Shown here piece after piece: positions 15,397-24,407 of a stretch of 31,496 nt of DNA. The translations under genes were made by a program, and so were the position numbers. Position 1 is the stretch's first letter. Every line of letters starts with the position of its first letter. The stretch comes from Bryobacteraceae bacterium (GTDB lineage: Bacteria > Acidobacteriota > Terriglobia > Bryobacterales > Bryobacteraceae). The notes beneath the pieces are model-generated. The model did not search any database and was not told where the DNA came from. It saw only the letters and a program-made list of their open reading frames with translations. The stretch is taken from NCBI GenBank assembly GCA_030039005.1, contig JASHQT010000538.1, positions 1-31,496 of the forward strand, given 5' to 3'.

Positions 15397-16404
15397 ATGA
15401 TTACAGTTCAAGGCCTCACGAAGAGATACGCCCGCACGCTTGCGGTGGACCACATCTCGTTTCAAGTACAGAAGGGCCAGATTGTGGGATTCCTGGGACC
15501 CAACGGCGCCGGCAAGACCACAACCATGCGCATTCTGACGTGTTTTCTTCCGCCTTCGGAAGGCACGGCCAACGTCGCCGGCTTCGACGTGCTGGAACAG
15601 CCGCTTGAAGTGAAAAAAAGGATCGGGTATCTGCCGGAGTCGCCGCCCGTCTATCAAGAGATGGAGGTCGGCGAGTACTTGACATTCGTCGGCAAGCTCA
15701 AGGGCATGTCGGGCGCGAGCCTCGCGAACCGCGTCACGGAAGTTGCCGAACGCTGCGCCATCGCCGACGTGCGCCACCGGCTGATCGGCAAGCTGTCCAA
15801 AGGTTACCGGCAGCGCGTGGGTCTGGCGCAGGCCATCATCCACAATCCCGACGTTCTCATTCTGGATGAACCGACGGCGGGCCTGGACCCCAAGCAGATC
15901 ATCGAAACGCGCGATTTGATCCGGAGTCTGGCGGGCGACCACACCATCATCCTGAGCACCCACATTCTGCCCGAAGTAGAGCAGACCTGCGAGCAGGTGC
16001 TCATCATCAACAAAGGCAAGCTGGTGGCCACGGATTCCGTGCAAAACCTGCAAAATCGCGCGCGCGGCGCCGAATCCGTGGTGCTGGAAGTGGAGGGACG
16101 GCACGGCGCGCTCGACGCGCACACGGTCCAGCATCGGCTGGAGACGGTCAATGGCGTCAGCCGCGTTCTGCTGAAGGACACGCGCGGAAACCGCTCGGTA
16201 TTCGAAGTGGAGAGCTTGAAGGACCGTTTCATTCGCGGGGACCTGGCGCGCGCGGTAGTGGAATCCGGTTGGAATCTGAACGAGCTGCGCTCCGCCGCGA
16301 TGAGCCTGGAAGAGATCTTCCTGCAGTTGACGGGGGCCGAAGCGGCCGAAGAGGAGCCCGCTGCAGTCCCGGCCGAGGCGGTCGCGCAAGGAGAATTGCA
16401 ATGA
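15397..16404 (+). CDS. ABC transporter ATP-binding protein, GldA-like
   Basis: 335 residues. Walker A is GPNGAGKT (34-41), the signature LSKGYRQR (133-140), Walker B VLILDE (153-158), and the H-loop histidine H189 in STHI. A C-terminal extension of about 100 residues after the nucleotide-binding domain is typical of ABC-2 exporters. It energises the permease encoded next, whose ATG overlaps this stop codon (ATGA at 16401-16404). The arrangement ATPase, permease, GldG-like auxiliary, DUF4340 protein resembles the GldA-GldF-GldG cluster of gliding Bacteroidetes but is widespread in non-gliding bacteria, so the name describes similarity, not motility. Transport substrate unknown. Confidence 0.92.
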   Translation: MITVQGLTKRYARTLAVDHISFQVQKGQIVGFLGPNGAGKTTTMRILTCFLPPSEGTANVAGFDVLEQPLEVKKRIGYLPESPPVYQEMEVGEYLTFVGKLKGMSGASLANRVTEVAERCAIADVRHRLIGKLSKGYRQRVGLAQAIIHNPDVLILDEPTAGLDPKQIIETRDLIRSLAGDHTIILSTHILPEVEQTCEQVLIINKGKLVATDSVQNLQNRARGAESVVLEVEGRHGALDAHTVQHRLETVNGVSRVLLKDTRGNRSVFEVESLKDRFIRGDLARAVVESGWNLNELRSAAMSLEEIFLQLTGAEAAEEEPAAVPAEAVAQGELQ

Positions 16405-17168
16405 GAAATATCTGGGTGATCTGCCAAAAGGAGTTGAACAGTTACTTTGTTTCTCCGGTGGCGTATCTGTTGCTGACCATGTTCGCGATCATTTTCGGGT
16501 TCTTCTTCTGGAACTCGGTGGGATATTTCAACATGGCCAGCCTGCAATCACAGATGAGCGGCCAGGCCAGCCCCATGAGCGTGAACGAATACGTCATTCG
16601 CCCGTTGCTTTCGAACATCAGCGTGGTGGGGCTGTTCTTCATCCCCATGATCACCATGCGGCTGTTCGCCGAGGAGAAGCGACTGGGCACTATCGAGTTG
16701 CTGGCCACGTCGCCGGTGAGGGATTCGGAAATCATCATCGGCAAATGGCTCTCGGCGATGATCCTCTACGCCGTGCTGCTGCTGTTCAGCGCGATCAACT
16801 TCGCCTTCCTGTTCCGCTACGGCAATCCGGACTGGAAACCGCTGGCTGTGGGATATCTGGGCCTGCTGCTGCAAGCCGGCGGGTTGCTGGCCATCGGCAC
16901 CTTCATTTCCACACTCACCAAGAATCAGATCATCGCCGGCGCCGCGACGTTCGGCGTGTGCCTGCTGCTGTGGGTGTTGGAGTGGGTGTCGGGATACGAA
17001 ACCGCGGCGTGGGCCAAAGTGCTGGCGTACATGTCGGTGATCACGCATTTCGATTCGTTCTCCAAAGGCGTCATCGATACCAAAGATGCAGTGTTTTATG
17101 TATCCGTGATTTTCCTGGGGCTGTTCCTCACTTCGCGCTCCATGGAATCTCTGCGGTGGAGGTCGTAA
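16401..17168 (+). CDS. ABC-2 type permease, GldF-like
   Basis: 255 residues from ATG 16401; an open frame continues to 16269 but lies over the ATPase gene and has no membrane character. The sequence AAGGAG at 16388-16393 is a good ribosome-binding site. About six membrane helices are visible, beginning VAYLLLTMFAIIFGFFFWNS, with the conserved amphipathic ABC-2 segment MRLFAEEKRLGTIELLATSPV after helix 2 and IIGKWLSAMI following. It forms the membrane channel driven by the preceding ATPase. The C-terminus, TSRSMESLRWRS, is basic and cytoplasmic. The next gene starts on the base after its stop. Confidence 0.9.
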   Translation: MRNIWVICQKELNSYFVSPVAYLLLTMFAIIFGFFFWNSVGYFNMASLQSQMSGQASPMSVNEYVIRPLLSNISVVGLFFIPMITMRLFAEEKRLGTIELLATSPVRDSEIIIGKWLSAMILYAVLLLFSAINFAFLFRYGNPDWKPLAVGYLGLLLQAGGLLAIGTFISTLTKNQIIAGAATFGVCLLLWVLEWVSGYETAAWAKVLAYMSVITHFDSFSKGVIDTKDAVFYVSVIFLGLFLTSRSMESLRWRS

Positions 17169-18551
17169 GTGGCTCAGCATTGGATTCAGACCAGACAAAG
17201 CAAGTACGCGGCGTACGTGACGGTTTACATCCTGGTGATTCTCGCCGTGCTGGTGGTGGCGAATTTCCTCGCCAACCGGTACAACAAGTCGTACGACGCC
17301 ACGGCGAATAAGCGCTTCACGCTATCGGATCAGACCAAGAAGGTGGTGGGCGAACTGAAGCAGGACATCACGATCACCTATTTCGATCAGGCCAGTGGCA
17401 TGCAAAACGCCAAGGACCTTCTGGATCGCTATCGGAATTTATCGCCCAGGGTCCACATCGAATACGTCGATTTGCTGAAGAATCCTACGCTCGCCCGCGC
17501 GGAAAACGTCAACCGCACGGGCGAAGCGGTGATCACCATTGGAACGCGGCGTGAGGACGCGAAGACCTTCGATGAAGAAGGCGTCACCGGCGCGCTGATC
17601 CGCGCGCTGAAGGGAGGTGCCCGCAATGTTTGCGTCGTTACCGGGCACGGCGAGCACCAGTTGACCGATTCCTCGCAACAGGGCGAAGGATTCTCCGGCT
17701 TTCAATCCGTCGTGGAGAAGGACAACTACAAAGTCCAGAGCATCAACCTGCTGGAAAAAGCCCAGGTGCCTTCCGATTGCACCGTGCTGGTGGTCGGCGG
17801 GCCGACCGGAGACTACATCCAGCCCGAAGTGGACGCCATCAAGAAGTACGTGGAAGCGGGCGGGCGCGCGCTGTTCATGCTGGATCCGCCGCTCAAGCTG
17901 GGACGCAAACAGATCTCCGATAACGACGCTCTGGCCGCTCTGCTCGATAGCTGGGGCGTCACGCTCGACAAGGATTTGCTCCTGGACGAAAGCGCCGCGT
18001 CGCAGCTCCTGGGAGGCGGTCCGGAGGCGCCGGTGGTTCTGACGTACGACTCGCACCCCATCGTGAACGATCTCACGAACGTTTCCACGGCGTTCCCGCT
18101 GTCGCGTTCGCTCGAGACGAAGAACACGGACAAAACGACGAACACGAAGTTGTTCTCCACCTCGGCGGACAGCTTTGCCACCTACAATCTCGCTTCCGCC
18201 GAGATTCGGATCGACCCGAACAAAGACAAGCACGGGCCGTTCACGCTGGCTGTCGCGGGCACCTACAACGGCGCGAAGCCGAGCGATTCCGGCCGCTACG
18301 TGGTCATCGGCAATTCCGGCTGGGCCTCCAACCAAGCGCTGGGATTCAGCGGCAATCGCAATCTGTTGCTCAACATGGTCAACTGGCTGTCGTCAGATGA
18401 GGATCTGATCGCGATTCCGCCTAAGGCGCCGGAAGATCGCCGCATCAATCTGACGCGCGCTCAGTTCCGGACCGTCCAATTTACCAGCCAGATCTTCCTC
18501 CCGCTGATTGTCATCTTCGGCGGCGTGCTGGTTTGGTTCAAACGAAGATAG
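17169..18551 (+). CDS. GldG-like ABC transporter auxiliary protein
   Basis: 460 residues starting at GTG 17169, directly after the permease TAA; GGAGGT at 17158-17163 is its ribosome-binding site. One N-terminal membrane helix (about 15-37) is followed by a large periplasmic domain of the ABC_transp_aux type and a C-terminal membrane helix (about 437-456, LPLIVIFGGVLVWFKRR). Features include LSDQTKKVVGELKQDITITYF, CVVTGHGEHQL, and a flavodoxin- or gatase-like stretch, VGGPTGDYIQPEVDAIKKYV. In Bacteroidetes GldG partners GldA and GldF. No catalytic residue can be assigned, and its role is probably structural or in substrate capture on the periplasmic side. Confidence 0.88.
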   Translation: MAQHWIQTRQSKYAAYVTVYILVILAVLVVANFLANRYNKSYDATANKRFTLSDQTKKVVGELKQDITITYFDQASGMQNAKDLLDRYRNLSPRVHIEYVDLLKNPTLARAENVNRTGEAVITIGTRREDAKTFDEEGVTGALIRALKGGARNVCVVTGHGEHQLTDSSQQGEGFSGFQSVVEKDNYKVQSINLLEKAQVPSDCTVLVVGGPTGDYIQPEVDAIKKYVEAGGRALFMLDPPLKLGRKQISDNDALAALLDSWGVTLDKDLLLDESAASQLLGGGPEAPVVLTYDSHPIVNDLTNVSTAFPLSRSLETKNTDKTTNTKLFSTSADSFATYNLASAEIRIDPNKDKHGPFTLAVAGTYNGAKPSDSGRYVVIGNSGWASNQALGFSGNRNLLLNMVNWLSSDEDLIAIPPKAPEDRRINLTRAQFRTVQFTSQIFLPLIVIFGGVLVWFKRR

Positions 18552-18573
18552 GAGTAAACGGAGATACGTTAGG

Positions 18574-19893
18574 ATGCGCTTTCGTGGTCTGTTAGTCGCT
18601 GTCGTCTTGTTGGCCGGTCTCGGCGTCGGCCTCTATTTCTCCAATAAGGAGAAGGCCGCGGAGGCCGCCAAGCCTCCCGCCGACGCGTCGCCGAAGATTT
18701 TGGCGCTTAACGAGGGCGATCTCACCAAAATCGTTTTGAAGAAGAAGGGCGCCGACCCGATGGAACTGGACAGGACCAACGGCAAATGGCAGATCACGGC
18801 GCCCAAGGCCTATCCGGCCGATCAGGATGCCGCCATTCAGCTCGGTTACGCCGCCGCCACCGTCAACTCGGATAGCGTGGTGGACGACAAGGCGTCCAAT
18901 TTGGGCACGTACGGCCTCAGTTCGCCCAGCCTGGAAGTGGACGTCACCGCCAAGGGCAAGGTGAGCAAGCTTCTGTTCGGCGACGACACGCCAACCAATA
19001 GCGGCACATACGCGATGCTCGAAGGCAGTCCGAAAGTGTACACGGTGGCGAGCTATGCGAAGACCGGCCTGGATAAGTCCCCCAACGACCTGCGCGATAA
19101 ACGCCTGCTGACGTTCGATCAGGACAAGGTCAGCCAGGTGGAGCTGGATGCGAAAAAGCAGAACATCGTTTTCGGCCGCGACAAGGACCACTGGCAGATC
19201 GTGAAACCCAAGCCCTACCGCGCCGACGGCTCGCAAGTGGACGACATGCTGCGCAAGCTGAAAGACGCCAAGATGGATTTGACGCTTTCCGACGACGATG
19301 CCAAGAAGGCCGCGGCTTCATTCGCCTCCGGCGCTCCCGTTGCCACCGTGAAGTTCACCGATCCTTCCGGCAACCAGCAAATCGAGATTCGCAAGGTGAA
19401 AGACGATTACTACGCCAAATCGAGCGTCGTGCCGGGCGTGTATAAAGTCACGGCGGACCTGGGAACGGGCGTCGATAAATCCGTGGACGATTTCCGCAAC
19501 AAGAAGCTCTTCGATTTCGGGTTCAACGATCCAAGCAAGATTGAATTGCACGTGAACGGGAAGTTCTACGGCTTCACCAAGGGCGGCGACGACTGGTTCT
19601 CGAACGGCAAGAAGATGGACTCGGTGAGCGTCCAGTCGTTCCTGGATAAGCTGCGCGACCTTTCGGCCAGCAAGTTTATCGATACCGGATCGCTGGGCGC
19701 GCCCACGATCGATATCACGGTGGTTTCCATGGACGGAAAGACTACGGAAAAGGTTTTGCTCGCCAAGCAAGGCTCGGATTACGTGGCCGAGCGGGAGAAC
19801 GAGCCCGCGCTGTACGGGCTGGATTCGAAAACCATCGACGATCTGACGCAAGCCGCCTCCGATGTCAAGCCTGCCGCCCCAGCCAAAAAGTAA
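18574..19893 (+). CDS. DUF4340 domain protein of the ABC operon
   Basis: 439 residues from ATG 18574; an in-frame ATG at 18508 lies inside the previous gene. An N-terminal anchor (MRFRGLLVAVVLLAGLGVGL) is followed by a lysine- and aspartate-rich periplasmic beta protein with repeated blocks: a NGKWQITAP-type block near 68, a DKDHWQIVKPKPYRAD block near 207 and a GDDWFSNGKKMDS block near 338, each followed by a LDKLRDL-type helix. This internal repetition is characteristic of DUF4340. It lies 22 bases downstream of the GldG-like gene and is the last member of the operon. Function unknown; presumably works with the ABC exporter at the membrane surface. Confidence 0.88.
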   Translation: MRFRGLLVAVVLLAGLGVGLYFSNKEKAAEAAKPPADASPKILALNEGDLTKIVLKKKGADPMELDRTNGKWQITAPKAYPADQDAAIQLGYAAATVNSDSVVDDKASNLGTYGLSSPSLEVDVTAKGKVSKLLFGDDTPTNSGTYAMLEGSPKVYTVASYAKTGLDKSPNDLRDKRLLTFDQDKVSQVELDAKKQNIVFGRDKDHWQIVKPKPYRADGSQVDDMLRKLKDAKMDLTLSDDDAKKAAASFASGAPVATVKFTDPSGNQQIEIRKVKDDYYAKSSVVPGVYKVTADLGTGVDKSVDDFRNKKLFDFGFNDPSKIELHVNGKFYGFTKGGDDWFSNGKKMDSVSVQSFLDKLRDLSASKFIDTGSLGAPTIDITVVSMDGKTTEKVLLAKQGSDYVAERENEPALYGLDSKTIDDLTQAASDVKPAAPAKK

Positions 19894-19930
19894 CCGCTCC
19901 GCGCGTTAAGCGCCTAACAAAAGCCGTTGA

Positions 19931-19936
19931 TAAAAT
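19931..19936 (+). promoter_or_regulatory. -10-like hexamer before the nicotinate phosphoribosyltransferase gene
   Basis: TAAAAT lies seven bases before the GTG start and there is no Shine-Dalgarno, which fits a leaderless transcript beginning at the GTG. No clear -35 was found at 16-18 bases. Confidence 0.35.
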
Positions 19937-19943
19937 ACGATCA

Positions 19944-21290
19944 GTGACCGGCCTGCTTACCGACCTCTACCAGCTCACCATGGCCGCTGGTTACTTTGAG
20001 GCGGGCAAAGCTCAGGAAATCGCGACATTCGAGCTGTTTTTCCGCCGTCTGCCGCGCTATCGCAACTATGTTCTGGCGGCTGGCCTGGCGCAAGCGGTCG
20101 ATTACCTGCTGCACCTCAAGTTCACCGCCGAAGAGATTGACTATCTTCGCGGCCTCGCGCAGTTCCGATGCGTCTCCGGCGATTTTTTCGAAGCCCTGCG
20201 TGATCTCCGCTTCACCGGCGACCTGTTCGCCATGCGGGAAGGCACGCCGATTTTCGCCAACGAGCCGTTCCTCACCATTCGCGCGCCGCTGATGGAAGCG
20301 CAGATCGTGGAAACGTATCTGCTCGCCGCGATCGGGTTTCAATCGCTGGTGGCCACCAAGGCATCGCGCATCGTGGAGGTGGCCGGCGGACGCGCGGTGG
20401 TGGATTTCGGAGCGCGCCGCGCGCATTCTCCGGAAGCGGGCGTGCTGGCAGGACGCGCGTCGTACATCGGAGGCTGCATCGGCACCAGCAATACCGAGAC
20501 CGGGTTTCGTTATGGAATTCCCGTGTTCGGCACGGCCGCGCATTCGTGGGTGCAGTCCTTCCCCACGGAGATGGAAGCCTTCGAGCGGCTGCAGAGACTG
20601 CTAGGCGATACGACCGCGTACTTGATCGATACGTATGACACTATCGAGGGCGCTCGCGCCGCCGCTGCGCTGGGCCACCCGCTGTGGGGCGTGCGGCTGG
20701 ATAGCGGCAACCTGGTAGAGCTTTCGCGCGAGGTGCGCAAGATCCTGGACGACGCCGGCTTGAAGAACGCCAAAATCATGGCTACCAGCGATCTGAACGA
20801 ATATAAGATCCTGGAATTCGCCGCCGCCGGTGCGCCCATCGACGCCTTCGGAGTGGGGACGGATCTGGCGACATCGGCCGATTCGCCCAGCCTGGGTGTG
20901 GTCTACAAGCTGGTGGAACTGAACGGACGCTTCACCGCGAAATTCAGCGAGGACAAGCACACCCTCCCCGGCGCCAAGCAGGTGTTTCGGTTCGCCACGC
21001 ACGACGTGATCGCGCGCTCCTGGGAATGCATGGGCTGCGGCCCGGGCGAGGAGGAAGCCAAGGCGCTGCTGCGTCCCGTGATCCTGGGTGGCCAGTTGAT
21101 CGAACCGTTGGCCACGGCCACGGTCGCGCGCGAATATGCCGCCGATTGCATCAAGCGGCTTCCTATCGCCGTCCGCAGCTTGTTCGATACCGGGCAGGAA
21201 TATCGCGTCGATCAAAGCGACGAACTGCTGACGCTGTACGAGCAGGTCCAGAATGAAAGCGGTCTTCTTCGACATCGACACGCAGATTGA
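19944..21290 (+). CDS. pncB: Nicotinate phosphoribosyltransferase
   Basis: Converts nicotinate and PRPP, with ATP, into nicotinate mononucleotide for NAD salvage in the cytoplasm. 448 residues starting at GTG (MTGLLTDLYQLTMAAGYFEAG), the standard N-terminus of the bacterial family. Conserved blocks include FELFFRRLPRYRNYVLAAGL, VDFGARRAHSPEAGVLAGRA, GTSNTETGFRYGIPVFGTAAHSW with the catalytic-loop histidine region, GVRLDSGNL, and DAFGVGTDLATSADSPSLGV, which binds phosphate. The nicotinamidase gene overlaps its last 38 bases, giving a two-gene deamidating salvage route from nicotinamide. Confidence 0.93.
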   Translation: MTGLLTDLYQLTMAAGYFEAGKAQEIATFELFFRRLPRYRNYVLAAGLAQAVDYLLHLKFTAEEIDYLRGLAQFRCVSGDFFEALRDLRFTGDLFAMREGTPIFANEPFLTIRAPLMEAQIVETYLLAAIGFQSLVATKASRIVEVAGGRAVVDFGARRAHSPEAGVLAGRASYIGGCIGTSNTETGFRYGIPVFGTAAHSWVQSFPTEMEAFERLQRLLGDTTAYLIDTYDTIEGARAAAALGHPLWGVRLDSGNLVELSREVRKILDDAGLKNAKIMATSDLNEYKILEFAAAGAPIDAFGVGTDLATSADSPSLGVVYKLVELNGRFTAKFSEDKHTLPGAKQVFRFATHDVIARSWECMGCGPGEEEAKALLRPVILGGQLIEPLATATVAREYAADCIKRLPIAVRSLFDTGQEYRVDQSDELLTLYEQVQNESGLLRHRHAD

Positions 21291-21813
21291 CTTCGTGTAT
21301 CCGGCGGGCGCGCTGTACGTGCCGGGCGCCGAGCGGATTCTTCCGGTCATCGGTGAACTGAACCGCCGCGCGCCCGTGGTGATCTCCAGCATGGATGCGC
21401 ACTCGGAAGACGATCCTGAATTCAAACTGTATCCCCACCACTGCGTCGCCGGGACCACGGGCCAACATAAGCCCGCCATCACGCTGCTCGATTCGCGCGC
21501 GACGGTGCCCGGGCAGCGAGAAGGCGTGCGCCAGCTCATCCTCGAAAAACAACAGCTCGACTGCTTCAGCAACCCGCACCTGGAGCCGTTGCTCGCCCGG
21601 CTCAACGCCGAGCGCTACCTCGTCTACGGCGTGGTTACCGAAATCTGTGTGCGCTTCGCCGCCTTCGGCTTGCTCAAAACGGGGAAGCCGGTGGCCATCG
21701 TGACCGACGCGATCCAGGCGCTGGACGAACAGAAGGCCGCTGAAATGTTTTCGGCCTTCACAGCCGCAGGCGGCGCCTTGACCACGTCTACCGCGGTGCT
21801 GGCCAGCGTCTAA
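21253..21813 (+). CDS. Nicotinamidase / isochorismatase-family hydrolase
   Basis: 186 residues. The family uses an Asp-Lys-Cys triad: D9 in FFDIDTQIDF, K99 in ILEKQQLDCFSN and C132 in VVTEICVRFAAFGL fit it. Metal-ligand positions of PncA appear as MDAH (D48, H50) and PHHCV (H62 or H63). Deamidation of nicotinamide to nicotinate would feed the phosphoribosyltransferase encoded just upstream, and the 38-base overlap supports this role over other isochorismatase activities. An AGG six bases before the ATG is the ribosome-binding site. The sequence is somewhat divergent from E. coli PncA, so a related amidase is possible. Confidence 0.82.
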   Translation: MKAVFFDIDTQIDFVYPAGALYVPGAERILPVIGELNRRAPVVISSMDAHSEDDPEFKLYPHHCVAGTTGQHKPAITLLDSRATVPGQREGVRQLILEKQQLDCFSNPHLEPLLARLNAERYLVYGVVTEICVRFAAFGLLKTGKPVAIVTDAIQALDEQKAAEMFSAFTAAGGALTTSTAVLASV

Positions 21814-21859
21814 CGGTTACAAGCGGTTCTGGCCGTCTACGTGCAGCATCACTGCCACG

Positions 21860-23512
21860 ATGAAGAACACGAGGATTGTCGTTTACCTTTTGCTCTCCAC
21901 AGTCTGCATCGATTTCCGCGCCCCCGCGCAAATTCTTCCGGCCGCGAAGTCGAGCACCCCGGCAGCCAGTAACGACCCGCTCAATCGCGATTCGCCGCAA
22001 AGCGCGGTAGTGGCGTTTCTTGAGGCAGCCCACGCTCACGACTATGCCAAGGCTTGGCGGTATCTCGACTTGCGCAATATGCCGGAAGATCAGCGCCTCA
22101 AGAACGGCGCCGAGCTCGCCCGCGAACTCACCGCCATCCTCGACCAGGATACCGGCTTCGATGTCGGCAATCTGAGCCGCAATCCGGAGGGCGATCTCTC
22201 GGACAATCTTCCGCCCGGCGTGGATCGCGTGGACACGTTTCAGGTCAATGGCCGGACGATCGAGTTGGACCTCCAGCGCGTCAAGCTGAAGTCCGGCAAT
22301 GAGGTATGGCTGTTTTCATCCGGCAGCGTGGCCAATATCCCACTCATCGCGCAGCAGACCAACAATTCGGCGATCGAACGGCATCTGCCGCTCCCGCTGG
22401 TGAATTGGCAATTCATCGGCACTCCGTTGTGGCGCTGGATCGGGATGGCGCTGCTTGCGATCGCGCTGGCGGTCTTCTCCAAGTGGATCTCGCACCTGGC
22501 GTTGTGGCTGACGCGGCTGGCCGTCAAGAGGGTGGCGCCGGCCTGGAATCTGGCGCTGTTTCAGACCTTCCTGGGACCCTTGCGGCTGCTGCTTTCGGTA
22601 TCGCTGTTCCGCGCCGGCATGGAATGGTTCGCGCCCTCAGCTCTGGCGCGTCTATACCTAGGCCGCTTTCTCGCACTGTTGTTCTTCTGGGGGATCTTCT
22701 GGCTCTGCGCGGTCATCATCGATCTGATCGTGCGGCATCTTCGCGCCCGGCTGCAGTCCAGATACCGGGCGTTCTCTTATTCCGTTCTGCCGCTATCCGG
22801 ACGAGTCGCCAAAGTTGTGGTTTTCCTCCTCATCATTGCCGCCGTTCTCACCGCCTGGGGGTACAACACCACCACGCTTCTCGCCGGCCTCGGCATCGGC
22901 GGCGTCGCCATCGCGCTGGCATCGCAGAAGACCATCGAAAATCTTTTCGGAAGCGTGGCCGTGATCAGCGACCGGCCGGTGTCGGTGGGAGAATTCTGCA
23001 AATTCGGCGGCAGCATGGGAACCGTGGAAGACATCGGTCTGCGCTCCACGCGCATTCGTACGCTCGACCGCACGCTAATGACCATCCCCAACGGGTCCTT
23101 CTCCACGATGACCATCGAAAACTTCGACCGCAAAGATAAAACCCTGTTTCACGTAACGCTCAACCTGAAGCGCGACACTACACCGTCCCAGGTCCGTTCG
23201 GTTCTCGAATCCATCACCAAGCTCCTTAAGGAAAACCGGAAGTTTGAAACCGGCACGTTGCCGGTGCGCTTCGTGGGAATCGGCACCTATTCGCTCGACA
23301 TCGAGATTTTCATTTACGTGCTGACGCTCGATGGCGACGAGTTCATGAGGATCCAGCAGGATCTGTTCCTGGCGATCCTGGACGCCGTGGAAGCGGCCGG
23401 AACCGCGCTGGCGGTCCCCACGCAGGCAACCATTACATACGAGAACCAATCGGCTCCTGCGCCCAGTTCGAATGGCTCCGGCGCCGCGCACGAGCTGACT
23501 AAACAGTCATAA
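21860..23512 (+). CDS. MscS-type mechanosensitive channel with periplasmic N-terminal domain
   Basis: 550 residues, about twice the length of MscS (286). A signal peptide (to about residue 24) is followed by a soluble region of roughly 160 residues, including PQSAVVAFLEAAHAHDYAKAW, which resembles NTF2-like folds. Helices follow at about 191-207, 233-252, 266-291 and 316-334. The pore helix TM3 is TTLLAGLGIGGVAIALASQK (338-357), continuing NLFGSVAVISDRPVSVGEF; this is the MscS signature. The beta domain and C-terminal vestibule (about 370-530) complete it. It should release solutes on membrane tension. Its 3' end overlaps the convergent isomerase gene by 14 bases. Confidence 0.9.
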   Translation: MKNTRIVVYLLLSTVCIDFRAPAQILPAAKSSTPAASNDPLNRDSPQSAVVAFLEAAHAHDYAKAWRYLDLRNMPEDQRLKNGAELARELTAILDQDTGFDVGNLSRNPEGDLSDNLPPGVDRVDTFQVNGRTIELDLQRVKLKSGNEVWLFSSGSVANIPLIAQQTNNSAIERHLPLPLVNWQFIGTPLWRWIGMALLAIALAVFSKWISHLALWLTRLAVKRVAPAWNLALFQTFLGPLRLLLSVSLFRAGMEWFAPSALARLYLGRFLALLFFWGIFWLCAVIIDLIVRHLRARLQSRYRAFSYSVLPLSGRVAKVVVFLLIIAAVLTAWGYNTTTLLAGLGIGGVAIALASQKTIENLFGSVAVISDRPVSVGEFCKFGGSMGTVEDIGLRSTRIRTLDRTLMTIPNGSFSTMTIENFDRKDKTLFHVTLNLKRDTTPSQVRSVLESITKLLKENRKFETGTLPVRFVGIGTYSLDIEIFIYVLTLDGDEFMRIQQDLFLAILDAVEAAGTALAVPTQATITYENQSAPAPSSNGSGAAHELTKQS

Positions 23513-24371
23513 TCTCGATAGCTTGCTTCAAGCTCTGCAGAGGATCGCGTCCGGGCGACGGGCGGAATTCGTGGGCGATGTAGCCCGTGTATCCCAAGTC
23601 CGCAATGGTCTTCGCGATAAAGCGGTAGTTCAATTCCTGCGTCTCGTCGATTTCGTGACGCCCCGGCACTCCTCCCGTGTGAAAATGTGCGATATATTGA
23701 TAATTCGTCTGGATATTGCGGCAAATATCGCCATCCATGATTTGCAGATGATAAATATCGCAGAGGATTTTCACGCGCGGCGAATTCACACGCTTGATTA
23801 CCTCCACGCCCCAAGCGATGTGATCGCAGATTTGGTCCTTGCGGCCCAGGGCGGGGTCCTGGAGCTTGCTGTTCATCACCTCCATGCAGATCGTGACGCC
23901 TTTGTCCTCGGCGCGCGCCTTCATGCGATTGAGAAACAGGACAGCGTTATCCGCGCCTTCAGCATCTGACATGCCTTTGCGCTGACCGCCCACGATGATG
24001 ATATTCGGCGCGCCGCCGGCGGCGCACTCATCGATGGCCTCGCCCATGGCGCCGAAAGCTGTTTCGTGAGCCTCTCTGTGGATGATTCCGTCTTCCATGG
24101 TGACGCCGCGCATGGGCGCCATGGTGGGGATCAGGCCGTATTTCTTCAGTGCCGGCCAGTCCTTGGGACCCACCAGATCGAAGCCCACGCAGCCCAGCCG
24201 CGCCGCCTCCCGGCAGCGGTCCTCGAAAGGCATCTTGGAGTCGAACGGAAACGACGTAACGCATTGTTTGAGGCGGCCGGTGCTCGGCCGGTCTGTGGAA
24301 GTCTGCGCTTGGAGGGCAAAAGGCGCGGCTATGGCAGCGCCGGCAGCGGCAACGAAGTCTCTGCGTCGCAT
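23499..24371 (-). CDS. Tat-exported hydroxypyruvate isomerase-like TIM-barrel protein
   Basis: 290 residues from ATG 24371, chosen because it opens a Tat signal (MRRRDFVAAAGAAIAAPFAL); upstream in-frame codons have no signal character and cover the promoter. The rest is an AP-endonuclease-type sugar isomerase barrel. Predicted metal ligands follow the Hyi pattern: E164 in ICMEVMNSK, D205, H208 and Q210 in CDIYHLQIMDGD, H231 in AHFHTGGVPGRHEID, and E268 in GYIAHEFRP. Such proteins interconvert hydroxypyruvate and tartronate semialdehyde or epimerise sugars; Tat export of this fold is common in Acidobacteria and Planctomycetes. Substrate is not known. Confidence 0.87.
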   Translation of the reverse strand: MRRRDFVAAAGAAIAAPFALQAQTSTDRPSTGRLKQCVTSFPFDSKMPFEDRCREAARLGCVGFDLVGPKDWPALKKYGLIPTMAPMRGVTMEDGIIHREAHETAFGAMGEAIDECAAGGAPNIIIVGGQRKGMSDAEGADNAVLFLNRMKARAEDKGVTICMEVMNSKLQDPALGRKDQICDHIAWGVEVIKRVNSPRVKILCDIYHLQIMDGDICRNIQTNYQYIAHFHTGGVPGRHEIDETQELNYRFIAKTIADLGYTGYIAHEFRPSPGRDPLQSLKQAIEIMTV

Positions 24372-24378
24372 GGCTGGT

Positions 24379-24407
24379 ATTGTACTTCCGAGCGATTGCC
24401 GGCACAA
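24379..24407 (-). promoter_or_regulatory. Promoter of the exported isomerase gene
   Basis: On the minus strand TTGTGC (24402-24407) and TACAAT (24379-24384) are 17 bases apart. The -10 ends seven bases before the ATG, so the message would be leaderless or nearly so, matching the absence of a Shine-Dalgarno. Confidence 0.45.

Noticed and set aside
15391..16401. 336-codon open frame antisense to the ABC ATPase gene
   Set aside because: Mirrors the ATPase almost exactly in extent and has no recognisable motif, whereas the plus frame has all ABC motifs.
19901..19913. Short palindrome GCGC-GTTAA-GCGC after the DUF4340 gene as a terminator
   Set aside because: A four-base stem with no T-run is too weak to call.
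20601..21605. 334-codon minus-strand frame across the NAD-salvage genes
   Set aside because: Spans two well-supported plus-strand genes and shows only shadow composition.
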